This document shows positions 35,436 through 44,251 of a stretch of DNA of 64,000 nt, in pieces; position 1 is the stretch's first letter, and each line of letters starts with the position of its first letter. Where the stretch lies: positions 6,839-70,838 of the forward strand of contig JAZNPF010000041.1 in the NCBI GenBank assembly GCA_045589495.1, given 5' to 3'. The DNA is from SIG455 sp045589495 (lineage in GTDB: Bacteria; Bacillota; Clostridia; UMGS1810). The position numbers and the translations under genes were made by a program. The notes below the pieces were generated by a model. It had not been told where the DNA came from, ran no database searches, and was given only the letters and a program-made list of their open reading frames with translations.

Positions 35436-36980
35436 TTATCTTGCGTTAAATGCGTCAAGTGCTTCTTGTTTAATTTCCATAAGTCTGTCTATTCCTCTTG
35501 ATTTCAGACCATCTACAAATTTGTCATAGTTTTCAATAGGTTCTACACCCATAACGAATTTCATAAACATCTCAGATGCATATGTTGTAATATCTGTCTG
35601 CAAACGAGTGTATTCACTGATATCCTCTTCCTTGGGATTTACAGGCGGATACATTGTGGCTGATGCCTGATGCTGTCTCCAGATTTCAAGAGTTTTCTTC
35701 TGTGAAGGAAGGGCTGCATACTGTTCCATATAACGAGCATCCTGAATTGTAGGTGCAGCTATAGATGCCTGTGTATATCTGCCAAGTGTTTCAGCAATTG
35801 CCAGACCATCGGGGTTGTTTGTGATAAGATCAGTATATTTGGGATAGCCGTCAATCATTTCATAAGTTAATCCCTCTACACCGAAGTTCATAAACATACG
35901 ACCTTCTTCACTATATCCGTAATCAAGCAGTTTAAGTGCTGTATCAATATTTTTACAATTTGTAGTAATTACACCTGCACTACCACCTGAAACAGCAGTA
36001 CAGTTTGCTATTGTAACAGAATCACCTTTCTGTTTTACAGGGTAAGGTGCACCAACAAGATCGTATCCATCTATTGTAGCAGCGTTCATATATCTTCCTA
36101 TACCAGAACCGATACTGTTGTATGTAACGCCACTGACACCTGTAAGTATATTTGAATTAACTGTGATATCGTCGATTGTTGCAATGTCTTTATCAATAAG
36201 GCCTTCGTTATACCACTGATTCATTTTGGCAAGGTAATCTTTGTATTCAGGCTGAAGCGGACCATACATCGCCTTACCGTCTTTCTGATAGAAATAATCA
36301 GAAATACCAAAACCTGTTGCAAAAGGAGACAAGCCCCATGTGCGTGCTGAAAGTGGAGCTTTAGCACCTTTCTGTTCCTTGAATGCCTTAAGAACTATTT
36401 CCCATTCCTCAATTGTTTCAGGAATTTCAAGGCCAAGGTCCTGCAACCAGTCACTTCTTAAAATCATACCATCTGTAAGTGTCAGCGCAGAAGTTCCCTT
36501 GATAGAAGTGAAGCCATAATAATCTCCGTTATCAGTCTTTGAAAGTTTATCTACATCATCATGTTCCGCCAGATAACTGAAAAAGTTGGGTGCTTTATCT
36601 TTATAATCATTCAAGGGAATAATTCTTTTTTCCCTGATCGCTTTTGCAGGGCCACCTGCGTAATTAGCGTTCCAATCCCAGAAAATAATATCAGGCATAT
36701 CGTTTGATGCAATAAGAAGATTGAATTTTTCAACCTCCTGACCAACGGGAGGATGAATGTACTCTATGTCTATGCCAAGTCTTTTCTGAAGTTCCTGTGC
36801 ATAAGGAGTTTCATCCATATTGGAAAGTGTCTGTGATACAGCTGGATTAAATTGCGCCCAATATGTCAACTTATTTGGATCGCCTGCAGTTTCTGTTGCT
36901 TTTTTTCCGCATCCAGAAAAGATACAAGTCATAACCATAGTCAGCGCTATCAGCCCACAAAATAGTCTTTTCTTGTTCAT
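35436..36980 (-). CDS. Extracellular solute-binding lipoprotein, LplA-type
   Basis: The 514-residue protein has a lipoprotein signal with lipobox FSGC (Cys at about residue 24). The body is a CUT1 binding protein (PYAQELQKRLGIDIEYIHPP, WDWNANYAGGPAKAIREKRIIPL, MILRSDWLQDLGLEIPETIEEW) of the LplA/YesO/YtcQ large subfamily. It captures oligosaccharides for the two permeases downstream. The substrate is probably RG-I or galacturonide oligosaccharide, inferred from the neighbours. Confidence 0.9.
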   Translation of the reverse strand: MNKKRLFCGLIALTMVMTCIFSGCGKKATETAGDPNKLTYWAQFNPAVSQTLSNMDETPYAQELQKRLGIDIEYIHPPVGQEVEKFNLLIASNDMPDIIFWDWNANYAGGPAKAIREKRIIPLNDYKDKAPNFFSYLAEHDDVDKLSKTDNGDYYGFTSIKGTSALTLTDGMILRSDWLQDLGLEIPETIEEWEIVLKAFKEQKGAKAPLSARTWGLSPFATGFGISDYFYQKDGKAMYGPLQPEYKDYLAKMNQWYNEGLIDKDIATIDDITVNSNILTGVSGVTYNSIGSGIGRYMNAATIDGYDLVGAPYPVKQKGDSVTIANCTAVSGGSAGVITTNCKNIDTALKLLDYGYSEEGRMFMNFGVEGLTYEMIDGYPKYTDLITNNPDGLAIAETLGRYTQASIAAPTIQDARYMEQYAALPSQKKTLEIWRQHQASATMYPPVNPKEEDISEYTRLQTDITTYASEMFMKFVMGVEPIENYDKFVDGLKSRGIDRLMEIKQEALDAFNAR

Positions 36981-37038
36981 GTTCTTTACCTCTCTTTTAA
37001 TTTAGTTTTCCGAGAATTCTCCTCGAATAAATCCTTAC

Positions 37039-37067
37039 AGTTTAATTTTATTTAATCCCTATGTCAA
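37039..37067 (-). promoter_or_regulatory. Candidate promoter of the lpl-type transporter
   Basis: On the minus strand TTGACA (37062-37067) and TAAACT (37039-37044) are 17 bases apart, about 58 bases upstream of the binding-protein start. The -10 is imperfect, which fits regulator-dependent expression. Confidence 0.55.
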
Positions 37068-37220
37068 AGTAAAGCGACAGTTTCACTTATTAAAGGACAA
37101 ATTCAACAATGCCTGCTATATTCTTAGTCCAAATGCGAATTCATGGCTTTTAATCTGTTTAATCGAACACACAAATTGTTTGAATTCCCCAAATCTAGAA
37201 CAATATCAAATAAAAGAAAA

Positions 37221-37254
37221 TGGATGCTTTCTATATCACACAAGAAAGCATCCA
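37221..37254 (-). terminator. Terminator of the GH28-like gene
   Basis: TGGATGCTTTCT (37221-37232) and AGAAAGCATCCA (37243-37254) form a perfect 12-bp stem with a 10-base loop. TTTTCTTTTATTT follows in the minus-strand sense. The 200 bases left of it (37000-37220) contain only the transporter promoter. Confidence 0.88.
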
Positions 37255-37264
37255 TAAATACTTC

Positions 37265-38473
37265 TTAATCTTCAATCAGCATATTGGTAAAGAGTTGTTT
37301 TTTTATTACCCCGTTATTTACTATCGCTGTCATTTTAGTCCCTGTATGGTTTTCAACAGAAAAATCATTAATTACAAAATTATCAATCACAGCATTTTCA
37401 TCTATCTGAATTGTATGTACAGGGTTTGCATATTCCCTGCGATAAAGTCCGTTTATTGACAGGTGTTTTATGTTTGTTTCACTCTGTATCCATATAAACG
37501 GGAAATGAATATGTCTGTGTTCCCACATATGCACTTCATGAAATGGCAGACGCTCGGCTTTTGATGCATGAATATTATTAAGCGATATAGCATCAAAATA
37601 TCCCGTTGTCTCGACAGAATAAAACTTTGTAAGACCAATACAATATTGATAGTAACTACCAAAAACATTGGAAATTGTTATATGTTCGATATTTTGCTGT
37701 ACGGTAAGCAATCTTACTCCACTATGGCAGCTTTCCGCAAACAATCCATCTATCTCAATATTGGTAATATCGCCTCCTGAACCTTCATAGGCATTCAGTG
37801 CAACAAGGTCATCATAGCATGTACCTTTTATATTTCTAATTACACCATAATGGCATCCACCGTTAAGATGAATTCCATCCATGTTTATCGCATATGGATT
37901 TCCATCATTATAATCAAAATCTATATTCTCGACAGTGAAATACGATCCTGTATCAATCATAACAGCAAAATTTGACGGATCCTTTAGTGTCATATTTGAA
38001 ATCCTGAAATTTTTAACATTATAAAAAAGCATTATATGCCCAAGGAAATGTCTTTCATCAAATTTTTCAGTTTGTATCGGGTTTGGATCTTGATTTTTAT
38101 TATTGAAATTCCAGATGCCACCCTCAATTTCAAAATTACTACATACATCTTCAGCATCAGGCGAAAACTCGTCAATATAATACCACACATCCCTTTCTAA
38201 CTGTGAAAGGCCGTCGCGGAGTCGCTTCTGAGGTTTATGCACTGTCTTATTCTTCAACATAAAACAGTTGGCTCCATCAGCGAGCATGATTTCTGCGTAT
38301 CTTGGTAATTTTAATTTGAAGTTAGATGGGATTTCAATTGGTTTTGTAATCAGATACTTGTTTTCAGGGACAGGCAGGCAAACTTCACACCCACCGTTAT
38401 CTATCATCTCCTGTATTGCAGGATAATCATCATGAATTCCATCTCCATACAATGTGAATTTATATTCATTCAT
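37265..38473 (-). CDS. Right-handed beta-helix GH28-like protein (pectinase fold)
   Basis: The 402-residue protein starts with a pectate-lyase-3 motif (LYGDGIHDDYPAIQEMIDNGG) and continues as a parallel beta-helix. GH28-style positions are visible in altered form: INMDGIHLNGG (for NTDG), CYDDLVALN (for DD) and ESCHSGVRLL (for GHG...RIK). It has no signal peptide, so it would act on imported oligogalacturonides or RG oligosaccharides in the cytoplasm. Altered catalytic positions make exact activity uncertain. AGGAGGG lies upstream, and the DMT transporter gene precedes it by 15 bases. Confidence 0.72.
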   Translation of the reverse strand: MNEYKFTLYGDGIHDDYPAIQEMIDNGGCEVCLPVPENKYLITKPIEIPSNFKLKLPRYAEIMLADGANCFMLKNKTVHKPQKRLRDGLSQLERDVWYYIDEFSPDAEDVCSNFEIEGGIWNFNNKNQDPNPIQTEKFDERHFLGHIMLFYNVKNFRISNMTLKDPSNFAVMIDTGSYFTVENIDFDYNDGNPYAINMDGIHLNGGCHYGVIRNIKGTCYDDLVALNAYEGSGGDITNIEIDGLFAESCHSGVRLLTVQQNIEHITISNVFGSYYQYCIGLTKFYSVETTGYFDAISLNNIHASKAERLPFHEVHMWEHRHIHFPFIWIQSETNIKHLSINGLYRREYANPVHTIQIDENAVIDNFVINDFSVENHTGTKMTAIVNNGVIKKQLFTNMLIED

Positions 38474-38488
38474 AATAGTTTCGCCCTC

Positions 38489-39364
38489 CTATAAAAACAG
38501 TAATGTTCCTATGAAGCATATTACAATAGTCAAAATTTGTCTTGCAGAAAGTTTTTCATTAAATACAATCATACCAGCAAAAGAAGTAAGAATTACAGAT
38601 CCGCCCGTAATAAACGGATAAAGAACTGAGGCAGGAAGAGTTATAGCACCTATAAGCTGTAACATATATGTAAGCCCATCAGCGAGCGAAGCAAACAGCA
38701 TTATCCATACAGTAGACTTTATTGGGAGTTTCGGTTCTTTTCCTATCCCAATTTTTTTAATGTTTACAAGCATAATTAACATACAAATTATGGCCTTGAA
38801 CAACATAACAATGAAAGCAAAATCTGTGGATGTCACAACCTCACTAACCGCACTTATCTGGTGTACCTTTGATGTAACACTCGAAATCCCGTTAAGCATA
38901 AATACCACTATGCAAAATATAAGTTGTTTTATATCCGGCTTTTCTTTTCCCATGTTAGAAATTGCAATGGCAACTATAATTGCCGCAAGACCAATAGTGC
39001 GTAGAACCGTCAGTTCTTCATTTAAAAATATTACTCCAAAAATATATGGTACAGTCATACCACCAGACATAAGAAAAATGGTATAAAGAGACATACTACC
39101 TTTTTCCATTATCTTGAATCCAATAAGTGTATACAATGTAATTACCGTAGCAAAAATTGCAGCCATTAAGCAAGAAAAAACTGTAAGTTTTATTTTAAAA
39201 CCATTTATAAATAAAAACAGAACAGCAGAGAAAAATCCTGTAAGTGCATTATAAGTTAACCCTGCTTTTACAGATGTTCCTGACGTTTTCTGGTACATTT
39301 TTTGAAAAACAAAATTTGTAGCCAAGAATACATCCGCAATTAAAATAAGAATGTATGAATTCAT
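38489..39364 (-). CDS. EamA/DMT-superfamily transporter
   Basis: This 291-residue protein has about ten membrane helices in two EamA halves. Each half has a late loop like FLNEELTVLRTIGLAAIIVA or VFNEKLSARQILTIVICF. Its position between a regulator and a GH28-like gene suggests a link to sugar metabolism, but whether it exports a product or imports a monosaccharide cannot be told. AAGGAG precedes the start. Confidence 0.8.
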   Translation of the reverse strand: MNSYILILIADVFLATNFVFQKMYQKTSGTSVKAGLTYNALTGFFSAVLFLFINGFKIKLTVFSCLMAAIFATVITLYTLIGFKIMEKGSMSLYTIFLMSGGMTVPYIFGVIFLNEELTVLRTIGLAAIIVAIAISNMGKEKPDIKQLIFCIVVFMLNGISSVTSKVHQISAVSEVVTSTDFAFIVMLFKAIICMLIMLVNIKKIGIGKEPKLPIKSTVWIMLFASLADGLTYMLQLIGAITLPASVLYPFITGGSVILTSFAGMIVFNEKLSARQILTIVICFIGTLLFL

Positions 39365-39473
39365 ATTATTCTCCTTAAAACTATTTACGTTTTGTCAAAT
39401 TAGAACTGTTTATATTTTTTATCTTCAGTCCTTATAGTCCCTTATATGACCTTGTACCTACGTAAGTGTCAAA

Positions 39474-41771
39474 TTAAAATATATCTGATTTTCTATACTC
39501 ACCTGGTGAAATCCCCACAATTGTATTGAACACTCTTGAGAATGTCCTAAAACTTGAAAAGCCAACTCTATCCGCAACTTCGCTCGCTTTGATATTTGTA
39601 TTTTTAAGAAAATGCTTTGCGTGTTCAATCCGTACGTTACTGATATATTCAGAAAGAGCAATACCCGTTTCCTTTTTAAATACGGTTGAAACATAGTTCG
39701 CACTTACATTAAATTGCTCTGCTATAAATGCAACATTTAAGTTATGGTCATTATAACTCATTTGAACGAAATTCATAATTCCATCAGACAATCTGTCTTC
39801 ATTTTTTGATGAGGTTGATTTGGTTATATTACAAATTTGCTTAAAAACATTACATAATTCTTCCTCAATTGCCGCAATTGATTCATACGTATCAATCTTA
39901 TCAAGCAAATCTGTTTTTTCAAGACTAATACTCTTAGCAACATACTCATTATCGTGCACAACCTTAAAAATCGTTGCTACTATATCGAAAAACAAACATT
40001 TTGTTTTTAGAAAAGCAACATTTGAATTTTTAAAATTATTATTGAACACTTCTTTAAGAAGCATTGAAGCATCATCATAATTACCAAATAGCAAGTAATT
40101 GATTAGCCTTTGTTCAACCCCAGCAGAATAAAGATATGTTTCCTCTTCTGTCAAAGCCATTTCCTCCATATCAGCATAATTTAAGAAATTATTATTTATT
40201 ATACGGCATAATTGTATGAGTTCCGTTGCTTCGCGATAGCATACAGAAATATTTCTAAAATCTTCATAAACATTTGAAATCGCAACAGAAAATTTTACAT
40301 TGGAAATAGATTTTACCATGTTCTGTGAAGTTAACAGGCGTTCACTAAGTTCTTCCGTATCTTCACATCTTTCCAAAGACAGAATAATATTGATTTCATT
40401 GCCATTTTCACAAAATGCAAATTCATATTTGTCTCTGATCAGATCCTGTATAACATTTTCAATAATTATCTTTGATAAACTGATGTTTTCTTCTGAATTA
40501 TTCTCTTCAAAAAAAAGATTGCTGCAATCCTCTATTTTCATTGACACAACGCAAAAATAATTATTATTTATATTGATACCAAAATATTTCAGCTTTTGTT
40601 GAATGTCTGGTTGCAGTAATTCTTCGCCTTTCAGGACAGATGAAAGAAATGAATTTTTTGCAAGTTTTTTCTCTATTATCTGATATTGCGAATCATTTTT
40701 ATATTCACTTATAATTTTTGACACAACAGACGTAAGATACTGATACTCATCAAGCTCAGTATCGTATGCAAAATTCTGCGATAAAGTTTTGGTTATTTTT
40801 TTAATAGGTGTATAGTGCTTCTTTACACCATAATAAATAATCACGCCACCAATCAATACACACAAAAGCAAACTATATATGTAGTTACGACTGGTATCTT
40901 TTACTTTCCCTAAAAACACATCTTCTGATATGCAAGAAACATATTTCAAATTGCACTGGGTGAGTTGCTGAGAAATAAGCACTTTTTTCTGTCCATTGTA
41001 AACAATATTGATTATGCTTTTATCGGGGGGTTCTTTAAGCGCTGAATTAACAGCAATAACAAACCCATCATTCTCGTTACACACAATTACCTGATTCTCT
41101 TCAGTGACAAGACAAAGCACATTACTTTCGTTGCTTTCAGATAACAGAAAATCTTTTTTAAATTCAACAATTATATTTGCCAGAAGATTATCATCGTCAC
41201 CTATATCCATATATGAAAGTATATAGAATACGCTTCCATCACCCGCTTTATTAGGCACTGGCTGAACAACCAATTCTCCATAATACCTTTTTGTCATAAA
41301 TTTATACCAATCATCAAAACTCTTAAATTTTTGACTGTAATGAGCATTATAAAAATTATTTAAATTTCCCGTGCCGTTCTGACCAACATAATAATCAATA
41401 TTTTTATACACAACAAACACATTCTCTATATAAAAATCAAAACCACCGTAAATATATGACCTGTCAGTAGATAATTTATATCGTTGTTCATTTGTAAGTG
41501 TTCCATCAAGCAAAGACGCATCACGGAACTCTTCATTAAAAAATATTGTATTTACCATCTCAACCACATTGGAAATGGTCGCATCAACATTTCTCACACG
41601 CCCGTTAAGATATTCAGCGTTATAATTGCTGATTTCTTCAACCAAAGAATTTTGAATACTTACATAATTAATGCGATTGACAATATATGGAACAATTAAA
41701 ACAAGAATATACGAGATCAAAAGACTTACAATGATTTTTTTGTTTCTTATTTTTGGGATAAAAATATTCAT
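39474..41771 (-). CDS. Transmembrane-sensor AraC-family regulator
   Basis: The 765-residue protein has a membrane helix at about 12-32, an extracellular sensing domain (Cache-like, about 33-285), a second helix (about 290-312, NYIYSLLLCVLIGGVIIYYG), a cytoplasmic linker, and a C-terminal AraC helix-turn-helix pair (about 660-765: FNVSANYVSTVFKKETGIALSEY and VADRVGFSSFRTFSRVF). This one-component layout is typical of Firmicute regulators beside lpl/yes-type transporters and senses extracellular glycans or binding proteins. It probably controls the transporter and secreted genes downstream. Confidence 0.88.
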   Translation of the reverse strand: MNIFIPKIRNKKIIVSLLISYILVLIVPYIVNRINYVSIQNSLVEEISNYNAEYLNGRVRNVDATISNVVEMVNTIFFNEEFRDASLLDGTLTNEQRYKLSTDRSYIYGGFDFYIENVFVVYKNIDYYVGQNGTGNLNNFYNAHYSQKFKSFDDWYKFMTKRYYGELVVQPVPNKAGDGSVFYILSYMDIGDDDNLLANIIVEFKKDFLLSESNESNVLCLVTEENQVIVCNENDGFVIAVNSALKEPPDKSIINIVYNGQKKVLISQQLTQCNLKYVSCISEDVFLGKVKDTSRNYIYSLLLCVLIGGVIIYYGVKKHYTPIKKITKTLSQNFAYDTELDEYQYLTSVVSKIISEYKNDSQYQIIEKKLAKNSFLSSVLKGEELLQPDIQQKLKYFGININNNYFCVVSMKIEDCSNLFFEENNSEENISLSKIIIENVIQDLIRDKYEFAFCENGNEINIILSLERCEDTEELSERLLTSQNMVKSISNVKFSVAISNVYEDFRNISVCYREATELIQLCRIINNNFLNYADMEEMALTEEETYLYSAGVEQRLINYLLFGNYDDASMLLKEVFNNNFKNSNVAFLKTKCLFFDIVATIFKVVHDNEYVAKSISLEKTDLLDKIDTYESIAAIEEELCNVFKQICNITKSTSSKNEDRLSDGIMNFVQMSYNDHNLNVAFIAEQFNVSANYVSTVFKKETGIALSEYISNVRIEHAKHFLKNTNIKASEVADRVGFSSFRTFSRVFNTIVGISPGEYRKSDIF

Positions 41772-41849
41772 TGTTAATCCCTCCTCGGCAATATTTAATA
41801 ATTTATCTCACATTAAATTTTATATTCTTTAATCCATTATTGTCAACCG

Positions 41850-41864
41850 CTAAAACTTGGTGGA
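41850..41864. promoter_or_regulatory. Candidate operator, copy of the site at 43305-43320
   Basis: CTAAAACTTGGTGGA matches, in the opposite orientation, the sequence at 43305-43320 with one base missing and one changed. It lies 79 bases upstream of the membrane-sensor regulator start. Function is inferred. Confidence 0.35.
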
Positions 41865-41877
41865 TTAATGTCTATGT

Positions 41878-43242
41878 TTATTTATACATCGTAAGATAAT
41901 GTGATGTAGCAGCGACCATTCTGTCAAACAATTCGCGTGCTTTTTCACGATTAAGACGAACAAGCGGATCATTAACAAATGCAAGGAATGCTTTATCAAG
42001 ATTACGTTCTTCTATAGCTTCCATAAGTAACTGCTGGTTACCACTCTCACGGCTTATAAGAGGATAAATACTCTTAGGAATATCTCCCGCAACAACAGGA
42101 ATAACTGAATTTGCGCTGAAAATTGAATTGGTTTCTACAACTGCGCCTTTTGGCAAGTTTGTAATTTGACCTCTGTTGGGAATATTTACATTTGTAATCA
42201 AGTCGCCAAGACCTAAGATAGCACGCATCTGCTTAACGCCTTCTTCACCTGTGGGGCTGAGATCAACTTTTTCCTCTCCTCTAACCAGTTTCTCACTCAA
42301 TTCGAGACGGCCTTTAAGATACTCTTTTCTCCAACTTACAGGAGTAAGACCAAATCCCCATTTAAGAACTGTTTCGGGATCTTTCAGATACCAGTCTCCG
42401 GGGCAGAACTCTGCCAAATGTCTGTCACCCGCAGCCGCTATGTATCCATATTTCATAAACAAATCAAGTTTAACACGCTCTAACTGACGCCAGCAGTTAT
42501 TAAGATGATTTGATTCGTGCTTAAAGTTATAGCCGTTTTCATAGTGCATATCGGCAAATTCCTTATATACGGGATAAATATCAATATTCTCATAACGAGC
42601 CGCAGTAATCCAAGTGAAATGATTAATACCTGTGAGTTCAATTTTAATGTCATCACGGCTTTCTGTATCAATATCTTTTATCTCTTTAAGTGCTTTTCTT
42701 AAAATATCTTTAACTTCATAAACCTCGTGACAGCATCCGTATGCTTTAATCTGCGGGAAAGCGTGATAAAGTGCATCTACAGAAAGAGTCATAGGATTTG
42801 TATAGTTAATTACCCATGCATCCGGACAATAATCACGGACAGCATACGCAATCTCTTCCATCATAGGTACTGTTCTTAAAGCACGAATAATACCGCCGGG
42901 ACCTACAGAATCACCAACTGACTGGTAAATGCCATATTCTTCGGGCAAATGTACATCGTATTCCATTTCATCGAATGTACCCGGTAAAATTGAGATTACA
43001 ACAAAATCAGCATCTTTCATTGCTTCGCCAATAGTTTCTACGGCCTTGTATTCCCATTTTTCTCTTTCAATACTGTTACCAATGATTTCGTTATTCTTAG
43101 CAGCAGGGAAATCTATATCATAAAGATATACCTTACCACTCATATCTGTGGTTTTAGAAAGGTCGGACATAAGTGTCCACGCCCATATACGGCTACCACC
43201 GCCGATATATGCGATTTTCAAATTTTTTGCATCCATTGCCAT
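41878..43242 (-). CDS. Family 4 glycoside hydrolase, alpha-galacturonidase type (LplD-like)
   Basis: The 454-residue protein has the GH4 NAD-binding start IAYIGGGSRIWAW (about 10-22) and the metal/substrate motif CCHEVYEV (about 172-179), i.e. the CHEV type associated with alpha-galacturonidases such as Bacillus LplD. Also present are INYTNPM (conserved Asn) and GINHFTW (His). GH4 enzymes use NAD and a divalent metal in a redox-assisted elimination. It is cytoplasmic, would free galacturonate from short oligomers, and feeds uxaBAC. It is divergent from an AraC-family gene at 43398. Confidence 0.85.
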   Translation of the reverse strand: MAMDAKNLKIAYIGGGSRIWAWTLMSDLSKTTDMSGKVYLYDIDFPAAKNNEIIGNSIEREKWEYKAVETIGEAMKDADFVVISILPGTFDEMEYDVHLPEEYGIYQSVGDSVGPGGIIRALRTVPMMEEIAYAVRDYCPDAWVINYTNPMTLSVDALYHAFPQIKAYGCCHEVYEVKDILRKALKEIKDIDTESRDDIKIELTGINHFTWITAARYENIDIYPVYKEFADMHYENGYNFKHESNHLNNCWRQLERVKLDLFMKYGYIAAAGDRHLAEFCPGDWYLKDPETVLKWGFGLTPVSWRKEYLKGRLELSEKLVRGEEKVDLSPTGEEGVKQMRAILGLGDLITNVNIPNRGQITNLPKGAVVETNSIFSANSVIPVVAGDIPKSIYPLISRESGNQQLLMEAIEERNLDKAFLAFVNDPLVRLNREKARELFDRMVAATSHYLTMYK

Positions 43243-43304
43243 AACTACTCCTCCTATTTAATAGATACTTATATTTTATATGCTATCACAAAATAATAGT
43301 GCAG

Positions 43305-43375
43305 TCCACCAAAGTTTTGGCACAATTAAGATAATAGCACTGAAATATTGACATTTTTAGTATTTGTGATAAAAT
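43305..43375. promoter_or_regulatory. Divergent promoter region with palindromic operator (GH4 gene / araC-type gene)
   Basis: The plus-strand gene has TTGACA (43348-43353) and TAAAAT (43370-43375), 16 bases apart. Between the divergent genes lies CCAAAGTTTTGG (43309-43320), with 5-bp arms around GT, inside the longer TCCACCAAAGTTTTGG. This suits a regulator site acting on the GH4 gene and perhaps on its own gene. Confidence 0.55.
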
Positions 43376-43397
43376 ATATAGTTAAGAGGTGAAAAAA

Positions 43398-44237
43398 ATG
43401 GAAAACTCTCATCAAATAGAAAACTTACATGGTGGAATTATTGTTGAACACACGAAATCAGATGCACTAAACGAAGAACCGCAGGTTCATCTTCATAATT
43501 ATCACGAATTGTACTTCCTTCTTTCTGGTGCGAGGCAATACTTTATCGAGCACACTATATACAATGTTGAACCGGGCGAGCTTGTGATTGTTCCGAAAAA
43601 CCACCTGCATTGTACCACAAAGCACTTATCCGCAGGATATGATCGTTATCTGATTTATTGCTCGGACGAATTTATAAAACCCGTAAAAGCATTATCAGCC
43701 AGTGATGAATTTGATAAGATTTTTAACAGCGGATGCATATCATTCTCTGTGTCCCAAAGCGAAAAAATCAAATCACTTATAATATCAATGGAACAGGAAC
43801 TTAAATCCAATGACTCTTATTCACGATTAATTGTTGCAGGAAAACTGAACGAAATAATTTCATATACATTACGTCACGGCAAGCCAAAACTTTATGAATC
43901 GGAAAAAACCGCATTAAGAATACAGAAAGTTGCAAGATACATAAGCGAAAATTACACGGAAGCCATTACGCTAAAAGATGCCGCCCAGAGGGCATATATG
44001 GACAGTTCTTATTTTTCACGCCAATTCAAAAAACTAACAGGATTGGGCTTTATAGAATATCTTACGGAAATCAGAATAAAAAAAGCAACAGAACTTGTGG
44101 ACAACACCACATTGTCTGTAAATCAAATCGCTGAACAATGCGGTTTTTCTAGTGCAAATTATTTTCGGGATGTATTCAGAAAACACTACAATATTTCACC
44201 CCTTGAATACAGAAAAAAGGTTTCTCCCACAAAGTGA
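43398..44237 (+). CDS. AraC-family regulator with cupin sensor domain
   Basis: The 279-residue protein has an N-terminal cupin fold (VHLHNYHELYFLLSGARQYFIEHTIYNVEPGELVIVPKN-type pattern, with the His pair HLHNYHE) and a C-terminal double helix-turn-helix (about 175-275: DAAQRAYMDSSYFSRQFKKL and IAEQCGFSSANYFRDVFRKH). It probably senses a sugar and controls the divergent GH4 gene. I start it at ATG 43398 after AGAGGTG; the GTG at 43389 overlaps that site. Confidence 0.88.
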   Translation: MENSHQIENLHGGIIVEHTKSDALNEEPQVHLHNYHELYFLLSGARQYFIEHTIYNVEPGELVIVPKNHLHCTTKHLSAGYDRYLIYCSDEFIKPVKALSASDEFDKIFNSGCISFSVSQSEKIKSLIISMEQELKSNDSYSRLIVAGKLNEIISYTLRHGKPKLYESEKTALRIQKVARYISENYTEAITLKDAAQRAYMDSSYFSRQFKKLTGLGFIEYLTEIRIKKATELVDNTTLSVNQIAEQCGFSSANYFRDVFRKHYNISPLEYRKKVSPTK

Positions 44238-44251
44238 GAGAAACCTTTTTT
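44213..44251. terminator. Bidirectional terminator between convergent genes
   Basis: AAAAAAGGTTTCTC (44213-44226) pairs with GAGAAACCTTTTTT (44238-44251). The 5' arm lies in the last codons of the regulator gene, its stop codon is in the loop, and the 3' arm runs into the stop of the convergent gene. Confidence 0.88.
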
